NCBI GenBank assembly: GCA_003512955.1
Contig: DOTG01000008.1
Location: forward strand, 1 to 64,000
Origin: Marinilabiliales bacterium
Lineage (GTDB): Bacteria; Bacteroidota; Bacteroidia; Bacteroidales; SZUA-534
DNA length: 64,000 nucleotides
Reading direction: 5' to 3'
The notes under the pieces are model-generated. The model saw nothing but the letters and a program-made list of their open reading frames with translations, was not told the DNA's origin and did not search any database. Position numbers and translations under genes: made by a program. Positions 43,489-53,428 of this stretch are shown here, piece by piece (the first letter of the stretch is position 1; every line of letters starts with the position of its first letter).

Positions 43489-45678
43489 TTATCCACCCAT
43501 TTTTACGGCCAGAAACAATGTTGCTAAAACCACAAACACAATCCCAATGGAGATAAAAAATCCAACGACATCCTGCCTGTTCCATTTGTAGATTTCAAAT
43601 GAGGAGTTGGGAAATAGCAAAAAGCCCTTGGTGGCCTCCTGGTTTTTGATGGCGTTTTGAACATCTTGATGATCTACCTCATTGCCAAACCCACGAACCC
43701 GGGTGCGCATCTTTATAAAAAATTCCAGGGTTTGCTTGTCGTTCTGTGGTTTGGTTAGCAACGAAACCACAATTAGTAACAGGAATGGAAACAGTAGGCG
43801 GATAATCATACGGATGGTTTCGTTCAAGGCATAAGGTTGGTACTGCAACTGGAACCCCAGCTTTTGGATGAGGATAAGTTCAGGGAAGAAATAGCCCCGG
43901 GCAGTCATTACCCCATTTTCATTTATAGATGGGTCTTTTGACCAAAAAATGGATTTCTGTGGCAGGTTGAATGTTTTTGTGAATTTGTCACCCACTTTTA
44001 ATGAATCGGGACGGTTGGAAACTGTTGCACCGGAAATATTTTGGGTGTTCCAATCCCCGATTTCTTTATTCCGTTCCGTAACATCCATCCCGCGGGCAAC
44101 ATACACCCGTTCAACTGGTTCGGGCTGGGTTTTGAGCAGCAGTTGTTTGTTGGTTCTCATGGCCGGGTTTATGTAAGGCATTATCACCGGAAGGAGGTAA
44201 AAAACAGCAAGTGTGACTAAAATAGAAGCCCACGCTCCTTGACGGTTTGCCCGTCTCCATTTTAACCCCAACCAAAAGGCTGCTGCAAAAATGACAAAAA
44301 ACTCCCAAATAAACTTCAATATTTCGAGGATGCTGTCGAACTGGGTGGCAACAATAGCACCGCCAACAAGAAACGATGCGCCCAAAATACGGCTTGCCCA
44401 AACATAATGTTGCTCGCTTTTTTCAGCTACCAAAGGTTTATACACATTGTGCAGCAGCAACCCTGAAACCGTTAACATGAGGGTACTTGCCGTTGACATT
44501 AAAGCGGCCATCATTGAGGTTATCATTACCCCAACCAGCCCAATTTTTAAGGATCCCAACAAATCGTGGGTGGCATAGCCCCAAACCAAATCGGAGTTTT
44601 GTACTTTGCCACTGTATAGGAGAACGGCTGCTAACCCTAATACTCCCCAAAGAATGGTGCAGAAACGTTTCATAAAGCTGCCAGCCACAAACCCAAAGCG
44701 GGCAGAGTATTCATCTTTTGCCGCAGCATTGGTAACTAACTGGTTGGGTTGGGTTACCACGGTAATGCCGGCCACAACCGAAGCTACCAGAATAAAATAC
44801 CAAGTGAAATCAATTAGGGTAGGGGCTCCGAAAATTTCAAAAAACGATTCGGGCAGTTTATCGTGCAAAATATTTAAGGCCGATTCGTTTTCGCTGGTTC
44901 CGTAAAGCAGTTTTATTTTCCACCACGCAAATGGAATTAAAATGATTGAAAGCATGATGATGAAAAACCCTTGCAGCATATCGGTATAAAAAGCAGCCTC
45001 CAGTCCGCCCAGGACCGAATAAATTAAAACAATGAGGCACACAATCCATACCAGCCAATACTCATTGATGTACGAAAAGACACTTTCAGGTTTAAGCTGG
45101 CGAAGTTCGGTAAGCCTTTCCTTTTGTTGGCTATCGAGTTGGTTGTAATCCTTGGATTCCAACTGGTTCAATTCCAGGGCTAAATTATATTCGTACCTCT
45201 CCTGCCGGGTAAAATCTTTTTCAACTTTTGGGGTAATGGCCATAATGGTTTTATTCATGGCCGTGTAACCAACCGATACCAGCCCCATCATTCCAATGGA
45301 GCCGATGATAGCGTAAACGGCTGCCATTTTTTTTGAACCATACCGTTCCTCATAAAAATCTCCCATGGTGGTGGTACGCATCCGGCGTAGCCAAGGCGAT
45401 GTTATCCAAAACAATGGTGTAGAGAAAACCATTAATAGTGCGCTCCAGATTCCGGCTGCTCCATTTTTAAAAGTAGTAGTGGCTACTCCTACGGGACCAT
45501 CGGCGGAAGTTGCCTGACCGAAGCTGGCAAAAGTTTGGATAAGCTTTCCGAATTTTCTGCCACCCAATAAATAATCTTCCTGGCTTTTTATTCTGCGGCT
45601 GGACCAAATACCAATTCCTATAATTGCTAAAAAGTATGTAAAAATGACGATTAAGTCAATGAAATTGAGACCATACAT
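43489..45678 (-). CDS. Sodium:solute symporter family transporter
   Basis: A 729-residue inner-membrane transporter of the SSS (SGLT-like, LeuT-fold) family. The start shows the usual first helix and the motif SQEDYLLGGRKFGKLIQTFASFGQ, then TMGDFYEERYGSKK. About 13-14 hydrophobic helices are visible. Two soluble insertions stand out: a charged stretch at ~150-200 (RQERYEYNLALELNQLES) and a ~90-residue extracytoplasmic or cytoplasmic loop near 515-600. They make it longer than a typical 500-550-residue SSS carrier. It probably imports a sugar or uronic-acid product of the operon with Na+. It lies 37 bp from the GH28-like gene and 46 bp from the FucP-like gene. Confidence 0.88.
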   Translation of the reverse strand: MYGLNFIDLIVIFTYFLAIIGIGIWSSRRIKSQEDYLLGGRKFGKLIQTFASFGQATSADGPVGVATTTFKNGAAGIWSALLMVFSTPLFWITSPWLRRMRTTTMGDFYEERYGSKKMAAVYAIIGSIGMMGLVSVGYTAMNKTIMAITPKVEKDFTRQERYEYNLALELNQLESKDYNQLDSQQKERLTELRQLKPESVFSYINEYWLVWIVCLIVLIYSVLGGLEAAFYTDMLQGFFIIMLSIILIPFAWWKIKLLYGTSENESALNILHDKLPESFFEIFGAPTLIDFTWYFILVASVVAGITVVTQPNQLVTNAAAKDEYSARFGFVAGSFMKRFCTILWGVLGLAAVLLYSGKVQNSDLVWGYATHDLLGSLKIGLVGVMITSMMAALMSTASTLMLTVSGLLLHNVYKPLVAEKSEQHYVWASRILGASFLVGGAIVATQFDSILEILKFIWEFFVIFAAAFWLGLKWRRANRQGAWASILVTLAVFYLLPVIMPYINPAMRTNKQLLLKTQPEPVERVYVARGMDVTERNKEIGDWNTQNISGATVSNRPDSLKVGDKFTKTFNLPQKSIFWSKDPSINENGVMTARGYFFPELILIQKLGFQLQYQPYALNETIRMIIRLLFPFLLLIVVSLLTKPQNDKQTLEFFIKMRTRVRGFGNEVDHQDVQNAIKNQEATKGFLLFPNSSFEIYKWNRQDVVGFFISIGIVFVVLATLFLAVKMGG

Positions 45679-45715
45679 AATATTTCAGTTGTTTGTTTGT
45701 GAATAGTTTAACGCG

Positions 45716-47119
45716 TTATTTTATTTCGATGCCTAAACAATTTTTAAAAAGGGTAACATCATATTCAGGAAAAGCAGAGGTTCCTTGAAACCCATCAATT
45801 AGGATGTTTTCAGAATCGGATACAGCAATGGCATGTCCAAAATAGCTTTCTTTGGCTTGTCCCCAGTTAACCGAACAATCCTTGAGGGTGATATTTTTCG
45901 CCTCTTCGATATGAAACCCGGAGGTGAGGGTCCTCTTTAACCCAATGGTATCGGAGGGGCGCAAATCGTAGGTGCCGCCTTGGTATTTGGTTGTTTTTTC
46001 AATTTCCAGATGCACCTGGTTGAACCTGATTTGGCTGATTCTCCCTTTTTCGCCACCCACAAACACACCGTTCTCGCTTTTTGCCTGAATGTTTGTAAAC
46101 GTAATATTCCGTACTGGGCCTACTTTCCCCGTAGTTTGGCCTTTGGCGAACCGCCAGTTGGCATCGCGGGCATTCCCGGGCTGGCGTTTGTAGGCCGTAA
46201 CATAAATAGGTTCGGCCTTTCCCCACCATACATCGTCGAAAAGTCTTCCTTCAATAATTATATTTTCAAACATCACATTTTCAACAATTCCCTCATCGCG
46301 GTTCTGGATGCCAATAGCCCTGTTACTCGAACGGATAATACAATTTGAAAACAAAACATTGCGAATGGCATCCATGTTTTCGCTACCGAGTTTTATTGAA
46401 CACGAAGTCGATTTCATAATACAGTTGGTTACTGTAATGTTTTCGGTAGGGCCGAACTCTTCGTATTCGCGGCGGGTTTTAGGACAAATACAGTCATCGC
46501 CCGACTCGATATAACAGTTACTAATGCGAACATTTTTGGAATGATCGGGATCGATTCCATCTGAATTCCTGATTTTTAAATTATTGTAAATTTTAATTCC
46601 ATCGATAGTAACATCGTTGCACCCTACAAGATGGATACACCAGTATGCCGAGTCTTTAAAAGTAACATCGCGTATAACAAGGTTTTTAAAATTGACAGGA
46701 GTAAACAAGTGAGGACGCCTGTCGAAGGTATCAAATGTTTTGAGTGCATAAGCTGCTTTTTCTTCGGGCCCCATAAATGCCACACCATTCCCATCGAGTG
46801 TACCTGTGCCGCTTATTGTAACGTTTGTGGCATTTTCTCCTCCAATCCAGATGCTCCCTTCGCCATAATTTGCCTTAAAAGCGCTTTTTGTATATACCAT
46901 TTCATCGGGATTGGCCAGAATTTTTGCATTGCCTTCGAGGTAAAGGTTTATATTCGATTTTAAATCGAAGGGGCCTGCCATAAATACTTTTCCCGATGGA
47001 ACAAGGACTGTTCCCCCGCCATTTTCGGAGCAGGAATTTATTGTTTTTTGAATTGCCGGTGCATTATCGGTTAAACCATCTCCAATTGCACCAAAATCTG
47101 TTATATCGTATAATGCCAT
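45716..47119 (-). CDS. GH28-like beta-helix glycosidase without signal peptide
   Basis: A 467-residue right-handed beta-helix protein related to polygalacturonases. The N-terminus YDITDFGAIGDGLTDNAPAIQKTI and GGGTVLVPSGKVFMAGPF is typical of GH28 and pectate-lyase-3 proteins. Candidate catalytic acids lie in NSDGIDPDHS (~187) and SGDDCICPK (~207). The usual GHG motif is replaced by TSCSIKLGSENM, and RIK by AIGIQNRD, so substrate or chemistry may differ from classical endo-polygalacturonase. The ATG at 47119 is only 8 bp from the preceding gene and no leader peptide is encoded. The enzyme should therefore be cytosolic and act on imported oligosaccharides, alongside the two symporters that follow. 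Confidence 0.85.
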   Translation of the reverse strand: MALYDITDFGAIGDGLTDNAPAIQKTINSCSENGGGTVLVPSGKVFMAGPFDLKSNINLYLEGNAKILANPDEMVYTKSAFKANYGEGSIWIGGENATNVTISGTGTLDGNGVAFMGPEEKAAYALKTFDTFDRRPHLFTPVNFKNLVIRDVTFKDSAYWCIHLVGCNDVTIDGIKIYNNLKIRNSDGIDPDHSKNVRISNCYIESGDDCICPKTRREYEEFGPTENITVTNCIMKSTSCSIKLGSENMDAIRNVLFSNCIIRSSNRAIGIQNRDEGIVENVMFENIIIEGRLFDDVWWGKAEPIYVTAYKRQPGNARDANWRFAKGQTTGKVGPVRNITFTNIQAKSENGVFVGGEKGRISQIRFNQVHLEIEKTTKYQGGTYDLRPSDTIGLKRTLTSGFHIEEAKNITLKDCSVNWGQAKESYFGHAIAVSDSENILIDGFQGTSAFPEYDVTLFKNCLGIEIK

Positions 47120-47127
47120 TAGCTTAA

Positions 47128-48513
47128 TTATTTAAAATTAATATCCCCTATAACCGATTTTAAAATTGAACCGGTTAGTAAATCTTTCATATCGACCACA
47201 AAAAAAAGTTCGTTGTCCCTTGCTGCCCGCCGGTAATAATAATCATTCTCTGTATTTCGTATATTTTCGCGCAGTGTCTTCCAATATAATTTTCGGCTAC
47301 CCCTGGTTGTATGCCATTCAGTATCGGGACGCAGCGGATTCATTGCTTCCAGAGCCAATGCTTTGTCCGATTGCATATTATCCGATAGTGTAAACGAACA
47401 AATCCGTTTAAAATAAACCGATTCTTCCGATGTAACAGGAGGTAACGCTACCAGACTTCTCACCTTGCCCTGAGGATACATTTCGTCATACACATAATGA
47501 TTGGTATAAAGCCACAATTCAACATCCATATAATTCAGCTCTTTCAGGCCCTGAATTAAAGCAACAGTGGTAAGTTTATGATCGGGGTGAACATCAATGG
47601 CCGGATAAGGAGTGACTATAACCGATGGTTTTTCCTTCTCAACTATGTATTTAAGATCGTTGACCAAAGAACGCCAATTTGGTGCTGCGTAAACAGAATC
47701 TAAAAAAGAAGAAATATTTTGCTCCCGATAAATATTGATATTATCCAAACCGGTATACCTGGCTTTTGCTGTTTTGGAAGTATCGGAATACATTTGTTTG
47801 AGCGAAGCATCGAAATAACCTAGATTTATCATATTCTGAGGTTCCAAGCCTGCCAGCATAGGCACTGTAATGCTATTCCACAGGCGCAATCCGGCTTTTT
47901 TCAGATAATGTGTTGTATCATTGGAATAAAGTTCGTCATACATTTTTTTACCGGCATCGCCCACGGTAACAGTTGCAACAAAAGCATTTCTATTTGAGGC
48001 ATACAATCCATAAGCAGCAATTTCCGCGTCATCGGGGTGGGGAGCCAGCACCAGCAGATTTTTGTTTTCAATTGCAGGATTTTTGAAAAGAATAAGCCTG
48101 ACTTTTTTGTTGGTGATATGGCACCTGTCAAAATCAAACTCTATGAAGGAGTTTTTTTTCTGAATAAATTCGCTCAGATTGATATAACGCAACCCTTTCG
48201 CTCCAAATTCGAAATACTGGCAGGCATTAACCCCGTTTGAGTTTAGTTCAACTTTAGGCTGCGACAACCAGTTTCCAAAAGTGGCTCTGATATCGACTTC
48301 GAGGAATGCTGTTTGATAATTTTCTGTAAAAACAGGCAATTCCAGCGTGTTGTTTACAATTGTTACGCTAACAATTTTCGCATCGGTATTTTCGAAGTTG
48401 TAAACATAATCCGAACGTTTGTTATATTCCTGGGATAAAACCAATTTTCCTGGAAAAAACAAAGCAAGGGCTGTAAACAGTGTTACTATTCGAACTGTAC
48501 CGAAACTAAACAT
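47128..48513 (-). CDS. Exported PIG-L (LmbE-like) deacetylase
   Basis: A 461-residue protein with an N-terminal signal or anchor (TLFTALALFFPGKLVLSQ), a ~110-residue beta-rich domain and a PIG-L metal-dependent deacetylase domain from ~145. The zinc motif is APHPDDAEIAAYG (~155-167), with the second histidine pair in DVHPDHKLTTVAL (~308-318). Family members remove N-acetyl groups from GlcNAc-type sugars. In this operon it may deacetylate an acetamido or acetylated sugar, but substrate assignment is inference. It is separated from the GH2 gene by 61 bp and from the leaderless GH28-like gene by 8 bp. Confidence 0.85.
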   Translation of the reverse strand: MFSFGTVRIVTLFTALALFFPGKLVLSQEYNKRSDYVYNFENTDAKIVSVTIVNNTLELPVFTENYQTAFLEVDIRATFGNWLSQPKVELNSNGVNACQYFEFGAKGLRYINLSEFIQKKNSFIEFDFDRCHITNKKVRLILFKNPAIENKNLLVLAPHPDDAEIAAYGLYASNRNAFVATVTVGDAGKKMYDELYSNDTTHYLKKAGLRLWNSITVPMLAGLEPQNMINLGYFDASLKQMYSDTSKTAKARYTGLDNINIYREQNISSFLDSVYAAPNWRSLVNDLKYIVEKEKPSVIVTPYPAIDVHPDHKLTTVALIQGLKELNYMDVELWLYTNHYVYDEMYPQGKVRSLVALPPVTSEESVYFKRICSFTLSDNMQSDKALALEAMNPLRPDTEWHTTRGSRKLYWKTLRENIRNTENDYYYRRAARDNELFFVVDMKDLLTGSILKSVIGDINFK

Positions 48514-48574
48514 GTTTAATTTATAGCGTTTGATATTAAATTTTGCTTCAGCAACTCAATTAAGGTTTATCATT

Positions 48575-51500
48575 TTACAATTTCACCGGCCGAATCAGGA
48601 ATGAATATTCGTATTTCTTATCCATCAACCTGTATTTATCGAGCGGAAGGGCTCCCCAGCTATCGTTTCCGCCAACGCCCATTTGCTTAAAATCAATATT
48701 GACATATAGACTTTTTCGTTTGGGAACATCGACCGGATGTTGCTGTTTTTTGGTAAGGCCGGGATCAAAATCTTCATCGGAATTGTTGCGAGCATTGAAG
48801 CAAACAGGGGTATTAATTCCCTCAACAACTAATCCGAAACCTGTTGAATCGGTAAATGATACGGTTCGCACATCGGTGCGGTATCCATTTTCCTGGGGGC
48901 GTGAATAATCGAAGTTCAAATCAGAGACTTTACTTGTATAGTTTCCAATAAACGACGATGTATTCCTATCGCTGTAATTTTCCCAGGGCCCCCTTCCATA
49001 ATACGACACATTTTCGAGTTCCAAGGGTAGCTGCATTTTCATCCCAAAACGGGGCAGTTCAGGGAGTTCAGTAGTTCCCAAATCGAAACTTGAGGCAATA
49101 ATTACCGAGGCATCGTTGAGTATGGTGTATTTGATGGAATAAAAAACATCGAGGTTTAAAAACCGATAGCTAGCCACAACCACCACGCCTGTATCGTTTT
49201 GCTCGTCAACGGTAATGCCTTTCAGTACCATGTTGTTATCGGCAGCCCTCCAAATATTCAGGCGGCTGGGCATGTTGTTGCCAAAATCGTTATCAATGGG
49301 GGCACGCCAGAAGTTGGTGCGCAGGTTACCGGTAATTAATGAGGTTCCTTTGTATGAATAGTTGTACAATTTGCCCGATTTCAGGCTGATGGCCCCTTTT
49401 ACCCCGCCACTTTCAAAATGCAAATCCCGATCGGTTTTGGCTATTTTTAAAACCTGATTGCTGATATTTGTTACAAAGTAATTGTTTTTCGGGAAAGCAA
49501 ACTGTTCCGTAGCAATTACGTGACCTTTTTCAATCAAATCGGTTGCCAACCGCTGGCGGGCCTCAATTACCAAAAAGAATTCACTGCCCGTTTCTTGATT
49601 TATAATGGGCAGTTTTAAAGTAACCTCCTTTTCAGATAATGGTTTTCCTTCGGCTGCAAAAACGCTGGAATCCACAGGTTTTCCATTCTCGTAAAGTTTC
49701 CAAATATAATCGTAGGCGTTTAAATTGGTAAACAGGTTGTAATTGTGGAACAGGAATTTGCCCTTCTCCACATCCACCGCCTTGAACCAGATAGGCTGGT
49801 AAACCTTTTTAACTTCGTTCAATGCAGGGTGAATGGCGCGGTCGGCATTTATTAACCCGTTGTTGCAAAAATTCTCGTCGTGCGTCCATCTATAGCCGCC
49901 CAAATCGCCTCCGTAAAGCCAATATTTTTTGCCTTCAAAATTTTGGGCTTCCAAACCCTGATCCACCCAATCCCAAATAAATCCGCCTTGAAGGATGGGA
50001 TATTTCATAATTATGTCCCAGTATTCCTGAAAATTGCCCGTGCTGTTTCCCATGGAATGGGCGTATTCGCACATAATAAACGGTTTATGGCTGTTGGAAT
50101 CGGTTGCGTATTTTTCAATCCAGTCGGGCGATGGATACATAGGTACCATAATATCGGTAAATGCGTTTCCATCGGCACGTTCGCACTGAACCGGTCTTTT
50201 TGCTTTGTCGTTTTGTTTCAGCCAGTTATAAGTAGCTTCGTAGTTGGGCCCAAAATCGCTCTCATTGCCCAGCGACCAAATAATCACGCACGGATGGTTT
50301 TTGTCGCGCTCAAACATGCGGATGGTCCTATCCAGATGCTGGCCTTTCCAATCGTCGCGGAACGAGGGATGGTTTTCTTTTGCCATCCCGTCTAACCCAT
50401 GCGCCTCAATGTTGGCCTCGTCAACCACATATATGCCATACTTGTCGCACAGTTCGTAAACCTCGGGGCTTTGCGGATAATGGCTGGTACGGATGGCATT
50501 TATATTATGCTTTTTCATTAGGGCAATGTCTTTCACCTTGGTGGCGTAGTCCACGTAATGGCCAAATTTTTCATGATGCTCGTGGATATTGGTTCCTCGG
50601 ATGATGATGGGTTTGCCGTTAATAAGAACCTGGTTGTTTTTTATCTCCATTTTGCGGAACCCGGTGTTGCATTGTGCGGCTTCAAGGGTTTTCCCCGAAT
50701 CATCTTTCAGTTCAATGGTAACTGTGTAAAGGTTAGGGAATTCGGCACTCCATTTTTCGGGATTGGAAACTTTTTCATCCAGCGAAACGGTTTGCATTTC
50801 CTTGGCATTGATAGCATTTACCGCCAATGATTTTGAGAAAACTTTCTTTTGCTGATTGTCGAGCATGGTTACCGTTACCGAATATTTACCGGTAATTTGC
50901 GTAGTGAAACTCCGCACTTTAATATCCATTTTCAATTGGCCATGCTGATAATTGGCATCTAAATCGGCCACCACACAAAAATCTTCAATAGAAACGGCAG
51001 GCCGCGAAATAAGGAACACATCGCGCTCAATGCCTGCCAAACGCCAAAAATCCTGATCTTCCAAATAGGAAGCATCGCTCCATTTGAACACTTGAACGGC
51101 CAATAAATTTTCGCCCTTTTGCAAATAGGGAGTAATGTTGAATTCGGCTGGGGTTTTTGATGCTTTGGAATAGCCTGCCTTTTTTTCGTTTACATAGATG
51201 GTGGCGGCTCCGGCGATGGATCCAAAATGCAGGATAATTTCTTTGTCCGATAGGTTTTCATTTACAGTAAAGACTTTTCGGTAGGTTCCAATGGGAAGAT
51301 CTTCGTTATCAACAAAAGGAGGATTTTCGGGAAATATATAACTTATATTTGTGTAAACAGGAACTCCAAATCTTTGCATTTCCCAGCTTCCGGGCACCTG
51401 AATGTTTTTCCAGTTTGAATCGTCGAAACTGGTTTTATAAAATTCCACCGTACGGTCGGCCACTTTTTCCACAAAGTTGAATTTCCAGGTACCGTTCAGC

Positions 51501-51688
51501 ATCTGAATGTTTTTCGATTCATGAAAGTTGTTGAAACCGGTTAGTTCCTGAACCTGGCTGGCAGGGATAAAAAACGTGCGGGCAGGTTCTTTGCCTTCGT
51601 CAACAAGGGCTGGGTTCTCCCAAAAGTTGTTTTGCGAAAATGCTGATTGGAACAGCAGGGTTGCAGAAAGTAAAATTATGTTTTTCAT
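48575..51688 (-). CDS. GH2 beta-galactosidase (LacZ-type), exported
   Basis: A 1,037-residue enzyme with a signal peptide (MKNIILLSATLLFQSAFSQ). It has the LacZ-type order: sugar-binding domain (FWENPALVDEGKEPAR, W-E-M-Q-R-F-G), Ig-like domains, TIM barrel (INAIRTSHYPQSPEVYELCD) and C-terminal small-chain domain (YYGRGPWENYSDR). The acid/base is Glu ~475 in WSLGNES and the nucleophile is Glu ~539 in MCEYAHSMGN. It hydrolyses terminal beta-galactosides, here probably galactan or arabinogalactan side chains, in the periplasm or on the surface. It lies 10 bp from the GH29 gene. Length and motifs are normal for the family. Confidence 0.93.
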   Translation of the reverse strand: MKNIILLSATLLFQSAFSQNNFWENPALVDEGKEPARTFFIPASQVQELTGFNNFHESKNIQMLNGTWKFNFVEKVADRTVEFYKTSFDDSNWKNIQVPGSWEMQRFGVPVYTNISYIFPENPPFVDNEDLPIGTYRKVFTVNENLSDKEIILHFGSIAGAATIYVNEKKAGYSKASKTPAEFNITPYLQKGENLLAVQVFKWSDASYLEDQDFWRLAGIERDVFLISRPAVSIEDFCVVADLDANYQHGQLKMDIKVRSFTTQITGKYSVTVTMLDNQQKKVFSKSLAVNAINAKEMQTVSLDEKVSNPEKWSAEFPNLYTVTIELKDDSGKTLEAAQCNTGFRKMEIKNNQVLINGKPIIIRGTNIHEHHEKFGHYVDYATKVKDIALMKKHNINAIRTSHYPQSPEVYELCDKYGIYVVDEANIEAHGLDGMAKENHPSFRDDWKGQHLDRTIRMFERDKNHPCVIIWSLGNESDFGPNYEATYNWLKQNDKAKRPVQCERADGNAFTDIMVPMYPSPDWIEKYATDSNSHKPFIMCEYAHSMGNSTGNFQEYWDIIMKYPILQGGFIWDWVDQGLEAQNFEGKKYWLYGGDLGGYRWTHDENFCNNGLINADRAIHPALNEVKKVYQPIWFKAVDVEKGKFLFHNYNLFTNLNAYDYIWKLYENGKPVDSSVFAAEGKPLSEKEVTLKLPIINQETGSEFFLVIEARQRLATDLIEKGHVIATEQFAFPKNNYFVTNISNQVLKIAKTDRDLHFESGGVKGAISLKSGKLYNYSYKGTSLITGNLRTNFWRAPIDNDFGNNMPSRLNIWRAADNNMVLKGITVDEQNDTGVVVVASYRFLNLDVFYSIKYTILNDASVIIASSFDLGTTELPELPRFGMKMQLPLELENVSYYGRGPWENYSDRNTSSFIGNYTSKVSDLNFDYSRPQENGYRTDVRTVSFTDSTGFGLVVEGINTPVCFNARNNSDEDFDPGLTKKQQHPVDVPKRKSLYVNIDFKQMGVGGNDSWGALPLDKYRLMDKKYEYSFLIRPVKL

Positions 51689-51698
51689 TGGTGCCGTT

Positions 51699-53381
51699 TT
51701 AGTTCATTAAATTATTATTCAATACCACACCTTCAATTTTAAAAACCAGAGAAGGTGAGTCTTTCTTGAATCCGTTTTTCCATTTTATGGTCAAGCCTTC
51801 ATCAGTCTGCTTCCATTCCATTTTTTCGCTGGAGCCCAATAATGTTACCCCTGAGACGATATTTTCCCTGGTTAAGGGTGAACCTGTTGCCAGCGATTTA
51901 ATGATGATGCTTTTATCCTCGGGATTGCCAAGCATAAAAGCATAAAGGGAAGTATCTTTGGTTGTAAATCGTACATCTGCTGGTGTGAAGCGTGTATTTC
52001 CCTCGTTAAACATGCCTGCCTGTACCTGAGTAGGGCCTTCGCCAAATATTTTCCAAGGGCGCGAACCAAAAATAGCTTCCCCGTTGGGTTCCATCCATTC
52101 AGCCATTTGGGCAAGGAATTTTACCTCCAGGGAGTCGATGGTTCCGTCACCTTTTATTGGGATGCTCAACAGGAGGTTCCCGTTTTTGCTTACAATGTCA
52201 ATCAATTGATGAATAACCTGAGTGGCTGTTTTGTACCTGTTTTCTTCGAGTACTTTGCGGTTGTAATGCCAATCGCCAATACAGGTGCAGGTTTGCCACG
52301 GATAAGGTTTAATTGAATCGGTGAAACCCCGTTCAAAATCCTCAACAATTCCGGCCTCTTGTCCGGGTTTTAGTTGTTTGGCTGTTACTACCACATGGTT
52401 TTTTTGGTTGTTGCGGGCATAATCGGTGTTGTAAATGTGGGCAACTATATCAAGTCCGGTTTGCCCCAAGGGGAGGCCAAAATTATCGAAATAGATAATG
52501 TCGGGATGGTACGAATCGACTAAATCTTTGGCTCTGAGGTACCATTTTTTGGTAAAACCGGGATTGTTAGCCGGGGCTTCTTCCATCCAAGGACGTGTGT
52601 TGGCTTCGTGCCAGTCTTGAACTGCTTTTATGCCACTGATTCCATCAGGCATTTTAATGGTTGGTCCGGTGTAAAGTTCCTGTGGGTCGAGTCCTTCCCA
52701 CCATTTTCCCTTTCCATCGGCTTTGGTAAGGGTAGCCGCATCGTACCGTACTCCAGTTTTTGGGCCTTCGCCGTCGTAACCATAAGCCGTTTGCAGCCAA
52801 TGCCACGCATGTGATGAGTGGTTGCTTACCCCAAAATACAAACCATTTTCACGGGCTACTTTTTCCCAAATCCCCACGATGTCTTTTTTAGGGCCTACAT
52901 TTACCGAGTTCCATTCATGGTATTTTGAGTTGTAGGCATCAAAATTATCATGATGGTTGGCCAAAGCCATAAAATATTTGGCTCCGGCTTTTTTGTAAAG
53001 CTTCATTAATTCCTCCGGTTCCCAGTTTTCAGCTTTCCAGAGGTTGTCTAATTCCATGAACCCAAATTCTGAAGGGTGACCGAAATGTCCGATATGAAAA
53101 TTGTATTGTGATGTTCCCTGGATATACATGTGCCGGGCATACCAGTCGCCATCCTCGGGCACACATTGAGCCGACCAATGCGCCCAAATACCAAATTTGG
53201 CATCTTGAAACCACTCGGGGCACTGGTAATTCTGTTCGAACGATTCCCAGGTTGGTTGAAATGGGCCATCAGCAATTCTTTTTTTGCTCATATTTTTGCA
53301 TGAAAAAGTGATGCAAATCATTGAGGAAACCAGTATCCATTGAAAAGGAACGGTAGTTTTTTGAAGAGGGTATTTTTTCAT
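51699..53381 (-). CDS. GH29 alpha-L-fucosidase lipoprotein
   Basis: A 560-residue enzyme with a lipoprotein-type leader (SMICITFSC, Cys ~28). The GH29 catalytic barrel begins with WFQDAKFGIWAHWSAQCVPE and includes YFMALANHHDNFDAYNS. The likely nucleophile is Asp ~298 in DIIYFDNFGLP, where classic members read W-x-D-G. The C-terminal beta domain lies at ~440-560. The predicted reaction is retaining hydrolysis of terminal alpha-L-fucose. The ATG at 53381 gives a complete leader. It lies between the GH2 gene (10 bp) and the GH51 gene (47 bp). The fucose released would suit the FucP-like symporter encoded in the same operon. Confidence 0.88.
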   Translation of the reverse strand: MKKYPLQKTTVPFQWILVSSMICITFSCKNMSKKRIADGPFQPTWESFEQNYQCPEWFQDAKFGIWAHWSAQCVPEDGDWYARHMYIQGTSQYNFHIGHFGHPSEFGFMELDNLWKAENWEPEELMKLYKKAGAKYFMALANHHDNFDAYNSKYHEWNSVNVGPKKDIVGIWEKVARENGLYFGVSNHSSHAWHWLQTAYGYDGEGPKTGVRYDAATLTKADGKGKWWEGLDPQELYTGPTIKMPDGISGIKAVQDWHEANTRPWMEEAPANNPGFTKKWYLRAKDLVDSYHPDIIYFDNFGLPLGQTGLDIVAHIYNTDYARNNQKNHVVVTAKQLKPGQEAGIVEDFERGFTDSIKPYPWQTCTCIGDWHYNRKVLEENRYKTATQVIHQLIDIVSKNGNLLLSIPIKGDGTIDSLEVKFLAQMAEWMEPNGEAIFGSRPWKIFGEGPTQVQAGMFNEGNTRFTPADVRFTTKDTSLYAFMLGNPEDKSIIIKSLATGSPLTRENIVSGVTLLGSSEKMEWKQTDEGLTIKWKNGFKKDSPSLVFKIEGVVLNNNLMN

Positions 53382-53428
53382 AAATTCCGTTTTTTTTATT
53401 ATGTTGATTCAAGAAAACATGACACCCA

